Shown: positions 35,664-44,607, numbered from the stretch's first letter. The stretch: DNA of 64,000 bases from an uncultured Saccharospirillaceae bacterium (GCA_947503895.1 CANNFT010000012.1:142009-206008), one strand, 5' to 3'. Program-made: numbers and translations. Notes: generated by a model not told the origin, from the sequence alone.

Positions 35664-36233
35664 ATGATTATAAATAAATGCATGCAGGCCTTCGTCATTG
35701 TATTCGTGGCTTTTTTAGCAGGTTGCGCGGTTAAGCCACAGGTATTGAAAGTCGAACCCGAACTCGTTTTTCCTGCATTAAAAGGTGTGGCGGTACCCGT
35801 TAAGCTGTTTGTTGAAGATAACCGGTCTAATGATGAAATTCTTGGCTATCGTAATGCAAAAAAAGAGGGGCCTATTACATTGGTGGGTTCATTACCAAAG
35901 GCGCTGGGGGAAAGAATTCAATCTGCAATGAGTGTGCAGGGTATTAAAGTCGTCAATGCTCCTGATGCAGCAAAAGTGACGCTGAAAATAGAGCGTTTAG
36001 ATTATTCTTCTCCGGATGAAAGCTGGGTGAGCCATATCGAAATGCATGCTGCAGTACAGATTATTGTAGAGCGAGGCAACGCAACAATGAAAAAACGTTT
36101 TGCTGCAAACCGCGCTCGCGATGTTGCGACTGCGCCTAGTGAAGAGTTCAATCAAGAATATTTAAATGGTATTTTGTCAGAATTACTAAACGAAGCATTT
36201 AATGATCGAGAAATTGCAGTCTTTTTGAAGTAA
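35664..36233 (+). CDS. YajG-family lipoprotein
   Basis: The 189-aa protein has a lipoprotein signal peptide ending in the lipobox LAGC (residues about 18-21). The mature part ('VPVKLFVEDNRSNDEILGYRNAKKEGPITLVGS', 'LTLKIERLDY'-like strand, 'NQEYLNGILSELLNEAFNDREI') matches YajG-type outer-membrane lipoproteins, whose function is unknown. Residue +2 after the Cys is Ala, predicting outer-membrane localisation by the Lol rule. AAGGAAT precedes the ATG. It follows the barrel-peptidase gene by 84 bases and may share its transcript. Confidence 0.85.
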   Translation: MIINKCMQAFVIVFVAFLAGCAVKPQVLKVEPELVFPALKGVAVPVKLFVEDNRSNDEILGYRNAKKEGPITLVGSLPKALGERIQSAMSVQGIKVVNAPDAAKVTLKIERLDYSSPDESWVSHIEMHAAVQIIVERGNATMKKRFAANRARDVATAPSEEFNQEYLNGILSELLNEAFNDREIAVFLK

Positions 36234-36290
36234 ACATCATCCCACCAAAACCGATGTTAGCAGCCGATTACGTTGACGGTTGCTAACAGA

Positions 36291-36605
36291 ATGAATTCAA
36301 TGATGATAAATGAAGATCGATTTAAGTCATTAGCAATTTTCTTGTTGGCCATCTTGCTTCCGGGGCTGTTTGTTGTTCTCGGTATTCAGACCGGGTATTG
36401 GCTCGGCATTCTCGGGTCTGCCACTTGGTTTGCGAAAGGCTGTCTATTTTTTTCGGTCGCCATTGGAGCCTATTGTTTTAGCAAGATTAAATTACCTTTC
36501 CGTTATTTTAATCTTTTGTGCTGGGCGCTCTATCTTGGGTATGCGATTACTTCCGCGTTTATTGTTGGAATATGGGTGGCCTGCTCCAATGGTGATTGCT
36601 TGTAG
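36291..36605 (+). CDS. Small hypothetical membrane protein
   Basis: The protein (104 aa from ATG 36291; an in-frame GTG at 36273 is possible) has three to four hydrophobic segments: 'LAIFLLAILLPGLFVVLGI', 'GCLFFSVAIGAYCF', 'LLCWALYLGYAITSAFIVGIW'. It ends with a short Cys-containing tail (ACSNGDCL). I do not recognise a family. It follows yajG by 57 bases on the same strand and precedes an intergenic region with the tetR promoter. No function is proposed. Confidence 0.6.
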   Translation: MNSMMINEDRFKSLAIFLLAILLPGLFVVLGIQTGYWLGILGSATWFAKGCLFFSVAIGAYCFSKIKLPFRYFNLLCWALYLGYAITSAFIVGIWVACSNGDCL

Positions 36606-36857
36606 AGCGTCTCGGGTTCTTACTGCCTATAGAGTAGTGTAGGAAGGCAGTTTTAATCTGGTTACTATTTGTTATAGTTTCCATTTTTCTCCTTAATCGA
36701 GCGCTCACCGAGCAGGCGCTTTGACACACGTAAAAAGGGCATCTCTATTCGTCCACTTTATCGAGATGTCCTAAACTATCATCTGCATTTTCTTTCTGTA
36801 TTATTACTTTAAGTTATAAGCATTTTCTTGGGTTACTTTAGCCGTTACAAAAGTCAT

Positions 36858-36886
36858 TTGACTCTTAGTATGCTCGAAGTTAACAT
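36858..36886 (+). promoter_or_regulatory. Sigma-70 promoter abutting the TetR gene
   Basis: TTGACT (36858-36863), a 17-bp spacer and TAACAT (36881-36886) form a strong promoter. The predicted start (about 36892-36894) almost coincides with the ATG at 36895, and a short direct repeat AACATG (36882 and 36892) overlaps this region and could be an operator half-site. Confidence 0.6.
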
Positions 36887-36894
36887 GCGTAAAC

Positions 36895-37473
36895 ATGACA
36901 TCGACTAAAGACACCATATTGGCATGCGCGCGCGATCAGTTCTTAAGCGAAGGCTACAAGGGCTTATCCATGCGAAAGATCGCCATCAAAGCGGGCATTA
37001 GCGCGACGGCTATTTATCGGCACTATGACAATAAAGAAGAGCTATTCCATCATGTGGTTAAAAAAGGATTTGCCACTTATACGCAGTATCTAAGGCCCGC
37101 TCAAAATGAAGCGACAGCTGAGCTAAGGCTCACCAAAACCCTGAGCAATGCATTGGACTTTGTGCTGGATCATCCACGTTATTTTGAGCTCATTTTTGTT
37201 AAGTCTGACACGAAAGATGAGCTGGCGCGGCATGATGACTTAAGAGAAGATTCTAAGATATCCTTCGATTTTTACACCGTAAGGCTGCAAGAATGCATGG
37301 ATGAGGGGTATTTGAAGAAAGACAATCCGGGAGAAGTGGCGGCGCTATTATTGTCGGCTTTTATCGGTTTTTTCTCGCTGTATATCTCAGGATTATTGCC
37401 GAGAACCAAAACGGAAATCAAAGCATTATATTGGCGTAGTGTTCATCGCATTTTAGATGGACTTGCCAGGTAA
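36895..37473 (+). CDS. TetR/AcrR-family transcriptional regulator
   Basis: The 192-aa protein has an N-terminal TetR helix-turn-helix (residues about 5-50: 'ILACARDQFLSEGYKGLSMRKIAIKAGISATAIYRHYDNKEELF') and a helical ligand-binding domain, resembling AcrR-type repressors. The ATG 36895 gives a complete HTH, yet no ribosome site precedes it and the promoter lies directly upstream, so the mRNA may be leaderless. Likely targets are itself or the tautomerase and membrane-protein pair about 200 bases downstream; both are inferences. Confidence 0.92.
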   Translation: MTSTKDTILACARDQFLSEGYKGLSMRKIAIKAGISATAIYRHYDNKEELFHHVVKKGFATYTQYLRPAQNEATAELRLTKTLSNALDFVLDHPRYFELIFVKSDTKDELARHDDLREDSKISFDFYTVRLQECMDEGYLKKDNPGEVAALLLSAFIGFFSLYISGLLPRTKTEIKALYWRSVHRILDGLAR

Positions 37474-37670
37474 GCATAAAAAGGCTTCTAAATACTGACG
37501 TGGCAAAATATGCCATGGAGGATAGGAGCATTTTTCATCCTTCGTAGTTTACAGTAGTTAACTGATTGGCTTAGCTGCAAAAATAGAGGTTGTGATACTT
37601 TTTTTTGTCGCTATAGGTTAACAAGTGTTAATGCGTGGGTTTAATATACACATACAAATAGGAATACATT

Positions 37671-37883
37671 ATGCCAGTGATTACATACCAAACGGTTGAA
37701 GGTTCTCTTTCCGATGACCAAAAGTCTCAATTGACGACTGCTATCACGCAGGCCGTCGAAGATGTTTTAGGTGAAGCCATCAAGAAAAATGCTTGGGTTA
37801 TCATTAATGAGTGCCCCGATGGAAACATGGCCATTGGTGGACGTACGATTACCGCAGAAGCATTGAAGAAATTAATGAAATAA
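37671..37883 (+). CDS. 4-oxalocrotonate tautomerase-like protein with atypical active site
   Basis: The 70-aa protein belongs to the 4-OT tautomerase superfamily by length and pattern ('EGSLSDDQK', 'AITQAVEDVLG', 'WVIINE', 'MAIGGRTIT'). Proline follows the initiator Met and would be the catalytic Pro-1. Aligned to Pseudomonas 4-OT, Arg-11 is Ser, Arg-39 is Trp and Phe-50 is Met, so only Pro-1 survives of the classical catalytic set. It may be a different tautomerase or a non-catalytic member. The gene lies 18 bases upstream of a small membrane-protein gene, and GGAATAC precedes the ATG. Confidence 0.85.
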   Translation: MPVITYQTVEGSLSDDQKSQLTTAITQAVEDVLGEAIKKNAWVIINECPDGNMAIGGRTITAEALKKLMK

Positions 37884-37901
37884 AAAACAGGAGGTCATCA
37901 A

Positions 37902-38345
37902 ATGAATATGTTAGATGATTTATTTGTCGTATTGCTGGTACTGAATGCCATATGGTTTGCTATGGGGTTCAATGTTTTTTCCCTTCGAAATAAAATATTC
38001 GCGAAGCTGGTTGTGCCTAGAGCGCAAAGAGATACGCCGGTATTCGAAATTTTAGCGGAATCAGGACGTTTCTTAGGTGGATTTAATTTTGCTTTTGCAT
38101 TACTCAGTGTACTCATGCTGTTAAACCTCGGCGTTTTTCCAAACGATGATCAGCGTATTATTTTACTCAGTGTCATTGCGGTCGCACATGGTACCCAGTT
38201 CATTTTCAATGTGCCGGTCGCATTGCAAAATCGAAAAGGGGCAGGGGTGTGGCAAGTTTTAAAGGGCGTGATGCTGTTTATTTTCGTGACAGACTTCATC
38301 ATGATGGCATTAAATGCATTGCTGGCCATAGGGTATGCTCTGTAA
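37902..38345 (+). CDS. Small four-helix membrane protein, unknown function
   Basis: The 147-aa protein has four predicted transmembrane helices ('DLFVVLLVLNAIWFAMGF', 'GGFNFAFALLSVLMLLNLGVF', 'RIILLSVIAVAHGTQFIFNV', 'VLKGVMLFIFVTDFIMMALNALLAIGYAL') and basic loops. I do not recognise a family with confidence. It starts behind AGGAGG, 18 bases after the tautomerase-like gene, and the pair appears to form a small operon. No active-site motif is visible. Confidence 0.7.
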   Translation: MNMLDDLFVVLLVLNAIWFAMGFNVFSLRNKIFAKLVVPRAQRDTPVFEILAESGRFLGGFNFAFALLSVLMLLNLGVFPNDDQRIILLSVIAVAHGTQFIFNVPVALQNRKGAGVWQVLKGVMLFIFVTDFIMMALNALLAIGYAL

Positions 38346-38646
38346 AGACTCCTAATGCGGTGGTTTAAATATTGCAATCAGCGACCCAGGGTAGTCTGAT
38401 GATTATTGAGTACAATTTACTTTTTGATTCTGTTGGAATCGGTTATAGCGAGTCGATGACAGACTTCAAGTGTAAGATAAGCCTATCTATATAATATTGA
38501 ACAGTTATTAGAGGTTCCTTATTTATAGAGCAGTTGGCCGTCAGTAGAGCGAAATTTTGATTAATTTAAAATGAAGCATGCATCATTTTGAGTTAAGCAA
38601 TTTCGCGATACTGTTTGTGAAGTGCCCAGAATCTGATCGAAACCTA
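38346..38646. other. Intergenic gap between converging units
   Basis: This 301-bp AT-rich stretch lies between the converging membrane-protein gene (+) and the kynureninase-like gene (-). I see no convincing gene, terminator hairpin or repeat in it. Confidence 0.5.
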
Positions 38647-39792
38647 TCATCCCGGAATAGGGAATTTCATCTCATGCGGGTTGTGATACAGCGCAAAACC
38701 AAACCTTAATCTTTCTTTTCTGTAGTCCGTTTTCACACCCTGCATATCTAACGTATCCGCTAACCTATTCGCTTTTTCATGCGTCTGCATGTCGAATGCA
38801 TAAAAATGCCCGTGCTGACTTAAGTCGTGATGTATAAGGTTGTCTCTATTTAATTGAATGTGGTTTTGAGTATCTAGATGTTCTAAAAAAGCCTGTTGTA
38901 CCGCCTGAACATGTTTATGAATTTTATGAACGGTAATATTCTCTTCATCAAACTTATCTAACACCGCTAATAACCGATATAGAGCACTGTAATCCATTGT
39001 GGAGCCAGCAAAGCGCATTCCATCTTCCGAATAGCCAATCAATTCGGACTGTTCGCTGCTCAGATCATCAAATTTTGCAAACCAGCCTGTATTCAGTGGG
39101 CGTAATGCACAGTCTTTAGGCACACTCATAAAACAACAGCCTTCACCGCCTTGAGCGTATTTATAGCTGCCTGCTAAATAGAATACTTTGTTTTGAATGC
39201 GGCTTAAGTTAGTGGGTACTGCCATAAATCCGTGATATCCATCTACGACTTTAATAGGCGCTTCAGGCAATGACTCAATCAGCTCGTCTAAATTATCAAT
39301 GGCCACTCCCGAATTAAACGCTACCTGACTAAAAAATATAAAATCAGCACTTTGGCAAGCTTCACTAAATCGTTCATTAAAGGTATCAAATGGCGCTCGT
39401 GGCACTTTTACGAGGTCCACACCACTCATTTCGCTATAGCGTTTGCATTGTCGGTCAAAGCTGTAAAACTCACTGTCAGTCGTTACAATTTTCTGAGGGT
39501 AGTTAATGTCTAGGCACGATAATAAACGAGCTACAAACTCATGAGTATTAGGTGCGAATACTATTTGGGCCGGATGATCTAAATTTAAGGTATTGGCAAT
39601 GAGTTTCTGGGTGCGTGGAATTTTTTCAGAAAAAATTATATTCCATTTATCATCTACAAATTTAGCCGAATCGTCCCAATACTGGATGTGCGCAGCGCGA
39701 GTGACATCAGGCCAGTAATGATGACTGTGGCAAGCAAAATGCCACTCATTTTTATGTTCGCTTAGAAAACGGCTATACAGATCCTGGTACAT
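38647..39792 (-). CDS. Kynureninase-like PLP-dependent enzyme (class V fold)
   Basis: The 381-aa fold-type I PLP enzyme resembles kynureninase: 'FACHSHHYWPDV', 'WNIIFSEKIPRTQKLIANTL', 'TDSEFYSF', 'VAFNSGVAID', 'KVVDGYHGFMAVP' (PLP-binding Asp) and 'YLAGSYKYAQGGEGCCFM', whose Lys is the probable Schiff-base residue. Its start codon immediately follows the stop of tryptophan 2,3-dioxygenase (TAA-ATG), with GGAGG inside the upstream gene. This supports cleavage of kynurenine to anthranilate and alanine, though a related hydrolase or lyase activity cannot be excluded. Confidence 0.82.
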   Translation of the reverse strand: MYQDLYSRFLSEHKNEWHFACHSHHYWPDVTRAAHIQYWDDSAKFVDDKWNIIFSEKIPRTQKLIANTLNLDHPAQIVFAPNTHEFVARLLSCLDINYPQKIVTTDSEFYSFDRQCKRYSEMSGVDLVKVPRAPFDTFNERFSEACQSADFIFFSQVAFNSGVAIDNLDELIESLPEAPIKVVDGYHGFMAVPTNLSRIQNKVFYLAGSYKYAQGGEGCCFMSVPKDCALRPLNTGWFAKFDDLSSEQSELIGYSEDGMRFAGSTMDYSALYRLLAVLDKFDEENITVHKIHKHVQAVQQAFLEHLDTQNHIQLNRDNLIHHDLSQHGHFYAFDMQTHEKANRLADTLDMQGVKTDYRKERLRFGFALYHNPHEMKFPIPG

Positions 39793-40896
39793 TTAAGCCT
39801 CCTTCTGTGAGTCTGAGAAAAAGTATCCCAAGTTTCTTTTAATGCGGGCTGGTAGTTCTGGTAAGGCAGATTTGGGTATTAAAAACGTAGCAATATCAAA
39901 TAGATCTTTAAAAATTCGATTGGCTTCCACGGTTGCTTTTAAATATTCATGTCCAGAACTCCCCCCAGTGCCGATTTTGCTGCCGACCATGCGCTGTACC
40001 ATGACTGCATGACGATAGCGCCAAATGCTGATGAGTTCATCCAGTTCGGTTAATTGTGATAGAAACTGGTAGGGTAAATTAAAAACCGGTTCTTCTTGAT
40101 AAAGACTGATAAAGAGGGCGCTTAACGTTGCTTTGTGTGTCAGACGAAATTGCCGATTTTTACTGGCTTCTTTAAATAATTTTTCGTCAAAGAGTGCTTC
40201 AAAGTTTTTACGCGTTGATGTCAGTTCTTTTAGTTGCTGTGATTTTTCATCTTCGGTCAAATAGTGGTTGGCTTTTATGATGTCGGCGTCTGAGTCTAAC
40301 ATCTCGTGAGTGGCCGATTGATAGAGTTTCCAGAATTTGAAATCTTCAAACTCTAGGAATGGCATTCGTGCAAGCCAGTTTTCTACATAATCAAAGAGGC
40401 TAGGTTGGTCCTCTAGTGCTTTTAACGTCTTTTGATGTTCGGTGGATAGCCGTTGGTAAAAGCTCTCTTGATCAAAGGCGAGTCGTTGGTGTTTCTTTAG
40501 CCCTAAACTGGCCTCAATTAACTTAAATTGTATACTCTGTCCACCCGATGCTGGGACTAAAAAATTCCTAAATTGTAAAAAATCCTGTGGTGTCATAGTT
40601 TCCATGATCTGAATTTGATCATTGATTAACGCTTGAATTTTATTCACTCGCTTCATTCGATGTACCACAATGGTGAGCTGCTCATCTTTCACTTGATCTT
40701 GTGAAAAAATCGACATAATACTCCCTAGCTCATGCAGTATTTGTTTGAACCAAAGCTCATAAGCTTGATGTACAACAATAAATAAGGTTTCGTCGTGGGC
40801 GGGTTCACCATACTGCGGGCTTACAGGTTGCTGAGCGCCGAGTAGTTTATCTAGCTGAAGGTAATCACCGTAGTAACAAGGGGCAATGGGTTTCAT
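39793..40896 (-). CDS. kynA: Tryptophan 2,3-dioxygenase
   Basis: Tryptophan 2,3-dioxygenase opens the indole ring of L-tryptophan to N-formylkynurenine with heme iron. The 367-aa protein carries the TDO signatures 'YGDYLQLDKLLGAQ', 'HDETLFIVVHQAYELWFKQI' with the substrate-contacting region, and 'WRYRHAVMVQRMVGSKIGTGGSSGHEYL' including the heme-ligand histidine. AGGA precedes the ATG. It is directly followed by the kynureninase-like gene, but no kynurenine formamidase gene is adjacent. Regulation is not obvious; a small hairpin (GCCTG/CAGGC) lies in the 5' leader at about 40928-40944. Confidence 0.95.
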   Translation of the reverse strand: MKPIAPCYYGDYLQLDKLLGAQQPVSPQYGEPAHDETLFIVVHQAYELWFKQILHELGSIMSIFSQDQVKDEQLTIVVHRMKRVNKIQALINDQIQIMETMTPQDFLQFRNFLVPASGGQSIQFKLIEASLGLKKHQRLAFDQESFYQRLSTEHQKTLKALEDQPSLFDYVENWLARMPFLEFEDFKFWKLYQSATHEMLDSDADIIKANHYLTEDEKSQQLKELTSTRKNFEALFDEKLFKEASKNRQFRLTHKATLSALFISLYQEEPVFNLPYQFLSQLTELDELISIWRYRHAVMVQRMVGSKIGTGGSSGHEYLKATVEANRIFKDLFDIATFLIPKSALPELPARIKRNLGYFFSDSQKEA

Positions 40897-41279
40897 TGTA
40901 ATCCTAATTTTCTTCTTATTTTAGTCAGCCTGTCTTGGGCAGGCACAAAATGGATGGTTGCCCTTTAATCTAACGAAAATTTTCTAAAGCTTCTACTGTC
41001 TATTCCTGTATTTTAAGGTAGAAATTTCGAATGAGTTTTAGGGGGGGAAGGACGACGCGGATTTAGAAAATCTAAAAAGTCGTTCTACTTATTAGTTGAA
41101 TTCGTAGATCTAGGCTTTCAAGTATTGTGCATAAGCATGAAGGGCGGGCGCTAAGGGTATGAATTGGACGCTTGAGGCGAATGGTATGGTTTGGTATCCA
41201 AGTACCACAAGGAGCATTTTAACTGGATAGGATAGAAAAAAGCCGCTCGTTGAGCGGCCATGACTGATGAGTGCGAATC
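40897..41279. other. Intergenic gap upstream of kynA
   Basis: This 383-bp region contains the kynA leader with a GCCTG/CAGGC hairpin, a G-rich run at about 41041, and the terminator of the lipoprotein gene at 41236-41258. No gene is visible. Confidence 0.5.
41236..41258 (-). terminator. Intrinsic terminator of the lipoprotein gene
   Basis: On the minus strand, GCCGCTC-AAC-GAGCGGC-type pairing is followed by a T run, just after the stop codon at 41280. Confidence 0.85.
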
Positions 41280-41948
41280 TTATTCCCAGCCGAACGTCAC
41301 ATTGACGTCAGTGCATGATTCAACTTGCTCCTCAATTGGGGTGTTAGAACCAGAAAGAAATAATTGATTGGTCGCTGATGCTGGGTAAGTGAGAAAGTCA
41401 GAGCACTCAGCACTTTGCCCTGTACCCACGACAATCGTGGCACCTTTTTTCAATTTGCACTTCGTCATTTTGTCCAGCGGCGTCCATTGATAACAGATGG
41501 CGTAGTTCTTACGGTACTTCGACACGGCACCGACAGGCATTCTGGCTGACCACCAATTACCGAGGCGACTATTAGGGTTGGTGCTATTCCACAAACGATA
41601 AACCCAAATATCATCCGCTGTAACTTTAAAGGACGCGGCTTCGCATAACCCTCCTTTACCGGGTTGGCCTAAGCTTTCATCCACTAATGGCGCATCGAAG
41701 GTAGGCTTTAGCCCTTTAGGTGCATTAATCTGACCTTTACAAGTACTTGCCAGTACTGGCGTTTGCTGTTTTTTGTCGTATTCATTACGCAGTCGAACAC
41801 GTTCTTCATGGCTTGAGAAGTCATCACGCTGATGGTTTGAATATTGTGATCCAGTCGTACAAGCCGCCATAAGCGTGGCGATGATGCTGCCCATCATGAA
41901 GCTCACGACAGTTCGCTTACCATTGGAGATGTTCGGTGTACGATTCAT
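41280..41948 (-). CDS. Cysteine-rich putative lipoprotein, unknown function
   Basis: I do not recognise this 222-aa protein. The ATG at 41948 is preferred over upstream in-frame starts because AAGGAT lies about 9 bases ahead and it yields a signal peptide (SFMMGSIIATLMAAC) with a lipobox-like MAAC. After the lipidated Cys, six further cysteines are spread over the mature chain (TCKG, LCEA, ICYQ, KCKL, ECSD, SCTD), suggesting disulfides in the periplasm. A tryptophan-rich patch 'DIWVYRLWN...GNWWSAR' precedes them. It is monocistronic, with its own terminator, and divergent from creB. Confidence 0.75.
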   Translation of the reverse strand: MNRTPNISNGKRTVVSFMMGSIIATLMAACTTGSQYSNHQRDDFSSHEERVRLRNEYDKKQQTPVLASTCKGQINAPKGLKPTFDAPLVDESLGQPGKGGLCEAASFKVTADDIWVYRLWNSTNPNSRLGNWWSARMPVGAVSKYRKNYAICYQWTPLDKMTKCKLKKGATIVVGTGQSAECSDFLTYPASATNQLFLSGSNTPIEEQVESCTDVNVTFGWE

Positions 41949-42185
41949 AAAATTATTATCCTTATATGTTGACAGTATTTGGGTACAAATTTGGGGTATT
42001 GTACTCAAGCTTGACTTCTTTTGGACAGGATTTGTTTTGATGCTGGCATTCTGAGCAATAATTGATAGGTTTGCTTCTCTGCAATGTTCATTTACCGCCA
42101 CTTAGCGCTATTATTGCGAGTATTAAAATGTACGCATTGATAACAGTGCAGGTCAAAACACAGATGGACGAATCAGGCAGGTAGC

Positions 42186-42902
42186 ATGAATCATATCTTA
42201 GTGATTGAAGATGAGCCCAGCATAGCAGATAACATCTGTTATGCATTGAAGGCAGCAAGCTTGATCACCACGGTCGCGGCTTCGGGCACGGACGGGCTCA
42301 ATCAATTGAATGAGGGTTCTTATGACCTAGTCATTTTGGATGTTGGGTTGCCCGATATGGATGGATTTGAGGTTTGTCGACAAATTCGATTGAACTCTCA
42401 AATGCCTATTTTGTTTTTGACCGCTCGATCAGATGAGATTGACCGGGTTGTTGGCCTTGAATTAGGGGCAGACGATTACATATGTAAACCTTTTAGTCCG
42501 CGCGAACTGGTAGCACGAGTGAAGACTAATTTACGGAGGGTGAGTGCAGTAGAAAGCCATTTTGCGAATCAAGAGCATCACGCTCAAGTGCAAAGCCCAA
42601 GTAATGTGACCACGAATCTAGCAGTGGATACGCCTACGCGCACGGTTCAATATCATGGTTATGAGCTGGACCTCACCCCATATGAATTTGGTATTTTGGT
42701 TTTGCTTTCCCAGCAGCCCCAAAGAGTGTTTTCAAGGGATGAAATTCTCACACACGTGTGGCGCGAGCCAACCGGCAGTTTTGATCGAGCCATTGATACC
42801 CATATCAAAACACTTCGATCAAAATTGAAGGCGGTTTACGATGCCCATGATCCCATCAAAACTCATCGAGGGGTGGGATACAGTTGGAAATCGGAGGCAT
42901 GA
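42186..42902 (+). CDS. creB: Two-component response regulator CreB
   Basis: CreB is an OmpR-family regulator of the carbon-source-responsive creBCD system. The 238-aa protein has a receiver domain ('VIEDEPSIADNICYAL', phospho-Asp in 'LVILDVGLPDMDG', 'LTARSDEIDRV', 'YICKPFSPREL') and a winged-helix DNA-binding domain ('LDLTPYEFGILVLL', 'RDEILTHVW', 'HIKTLRSKLK', 'RGVGYSW'). The neighbouring creC and creD and the CreB-type half-sites upstream of creD support the assignment. In Pseudomonas and Aeromonas, CreBC affects beta-lactamase expression. Confidence 0.92.
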   Translation: MNHILVIEDEPSIADNICYALKAASLITTVAASGTDGLNQLNEGSYDLVILDVGLPDMDGFEVCRQIRLNSQMPILFLTARSDEIDRVVGLELGADDYICKPFSPRELVARVKTNLRRVSAVESHFANQEHHAQVQSPSNVTTNLAVDTPTRTVQYHGYELDLTPYEFGILVLLSQQPQRVFSRDEILTHVWREPTGSFDRAIDTHIKTLRSKLKAVYDAHDPIKTHRGVGYSWKSEA

Positions 42903-42980
42903 TGAACGAATGGCTGCCGTTACTGAGGCCTATAATATTGGTGATCGAGTCTCCAACGCATTAAAGCGAGCGTTTTTATC

Positions 42981-44534
42981 ATGATACGAGCATTTTCAGG
43001 ATTCAATTTTAGCCTTCGTTTATTTGCAGCCTATTTTTTAATCATTGGTTTGGCTGCCTATTGGGCCTTTAATTTAATATCTTCCGAGGTTAAACCAACC
43101 ATCCGACAGGCGACGGAAGAAGCACTGATTGATACGGCAAATTTATTGGCTGAGTTTGCAGTACCGCTCGTTGTTTCTGACAATGAAGTTAAAAAAAATA
43201 ATAGTAGCGGGGTAGAGCAGTCATATGACGCGGGCCGACTGTTGAAAACAGGTGAAGCTCGGCAATATTTTGAAGATGCAATACAACGATTCAGTCGGCG
43301 ACAGTATCAAGCCCAAATCTTTGGGATTACGAAAGAAAATTCGAATAATCGAATTTATGTAACCAACGATCAAGGTATTGTGGTATTCGACTCAGCTAAA
43401 TTGGCGGAAGGCGAAGATTACAGCCAGTGGAATGATGTCTATTTAACACTCAGGGGACGCTATGGCGCACGGAGTACAAAAGATGACCCTGAGGACGAAG
43501 GCAGTTCTGTTATGTACGTTGCGGCCCCCGTTCTGCATAAACAAAAGATAGTCGGAGTGCTGACGGTTGCCAAGGAAAATCGATCACTTCGACCCTTTTT
43601 TGCTTTGATCAATGCGAAATTAAAAGTATGGGGTGGATTGTTGTTAGTGGTATCCATTTTGTTAGGCGGTATTCTATCTTATTGGATGAGTGGTTCGATT
43701 CGACGTCTTGTTCAATACGCAATGGATCTCAAGCACGGAGAAAACAGAAAGCCACCGCATTTACAGGAAAAGGAATTGCGTACATTGGCGGAAGCAATGC
43801 GATCGCTACGGCAGGCGTTGACCGGAAAAGAGTATGTGGAAGAATACTTGCTGACCATGACGCACGAAATGAAAAGCCCACTTTCTGCTATCATTGGTGC
43901 AGCAGAATTAATGCATCCGTCGATGGACGATGAAGATTTAGAGAAATTCATACGAAATATACGTATTGAAAGTGAGCGTCTAAATGATTTTATGAAGCGT
44001 ATGTTAGATGTTGCGCGTGTTGAAAATCTTTCGCATATTGAAACGAAAGAAACGATGGATGTCCTTTCTATTTTGCGTAGGGTGCAACAGCATAACGAGC
44101 TATTTTGTCAGCAGAAAAGTATTAGCTTTCAATTGACGCTAGATGACAATTTGCACGGTAGAGGAATCGTGCAAGGTAGCCCATTCTTATTGCAACAGGC
44201 ATTGGATAATATCGTCAGTAACGCACTGGACTTCTCACCGCAAAATTCGAAGGTGGTGGTTCATGTGTCGAAAAAAGAATACCCGCCAAAACAAGAAGCA
44301 GTGATTGTGATTCAGGTATCAGATGAAGGTTCTGGTATTCCAGAGTATGCAATAGAAAAAGTATTTGATCGCTTTTATAGCTTGCCGCGACCACATACGG
44401 GAAAACGCAGTTCCGGATTGGGGTTAACGTTCGTAAAGCGGGCGATCGAGTTACATAAAGGCGAAGTAAAAATAGAAAACCGTTCCTCTGGTGGAGCAAT
44501 TGCCACCATTACTTTGCCTGAGGCGTATAAATAA
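42981..44534 (+). CDS. creC: Sensor histidine kinase CreC
   Basis: CreC is the membrane kinase partner of CreB. The 517-aa protein has a first transmembrane helix (about 10-30), a periplasmic sensor of CreC type ('IRQATEEALIDTANLLAEFAVPLV', 'RIYVTNDQGIVVFDS', 'SSVMYVAAPV'), a second helix (about 215-235) and a short HAMP-like linker. HisKA follows with His in 'LLTMTHEMKSPLSAIIGAAEL', and the HATPase shows 'DNIVSNALDFSP', 'DEGSGIP' and 'SSGLGLTFV'. It lies 78 bases downstream of creB. A gene broken by a MITE separates it from creD. Confidence 0.92.
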   Translation: MIRAFSGFNFSLRLFAAYFLIIGLAAYWAFNLISSEVKPTIRQATEEALIDTANLLAEFAVPLVVSDNEVKKNNSSGVEQSYDAGRLLKTGEARQYFEDAIQRFSRRQYQAQIFGITKENSNNRIYVTNDQGIVVFDSAKLAEGEDYSQWNDVYLTLRGRYGARSTKDDPEDEGSSVMYVAAPVLHKQKIVGVLTVAKENRSLRPFFALINAKLKVWGGLLLVVSILLGGILSYWMSGSIRRLVQYAMDLKHGENRKPPHLQEKELRTLAEAMRSLRQALTGKEYVEEYLLTMTHEMKSPLSAIIGAAELMHPSMDDEDLEKFIRNIRIESERLNDFMKRMLDVARVENLSHIETKETMDVLSILRRVQQHNELFCQQKSISFQLTLDDNLHGRGIVQGSPFLLQQALDNIVSNALDFSPQNSKVVVHVSKKEYPPKQEAVIVIQVSDEGSGIPEYAIEKVFDRFYSLPRPHTGKRSSGLGLTFVKRAIELHKGEVKIENRSSGGAIATITLPEAYK

Positions 44535-44607
44535 TCACCACTCTTTGATCCGGTGCTGGTTTGAAGTATGTGTATTAAAAAGCCAATAAAAATTTAAGGT
44601 GCTAGAA

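Noticed and set aside
42899..42980. Possible upstream peptide between creB and creC
   Set aside because: A 21-codon ATG frame exists in the gap but has no support beyond chance.
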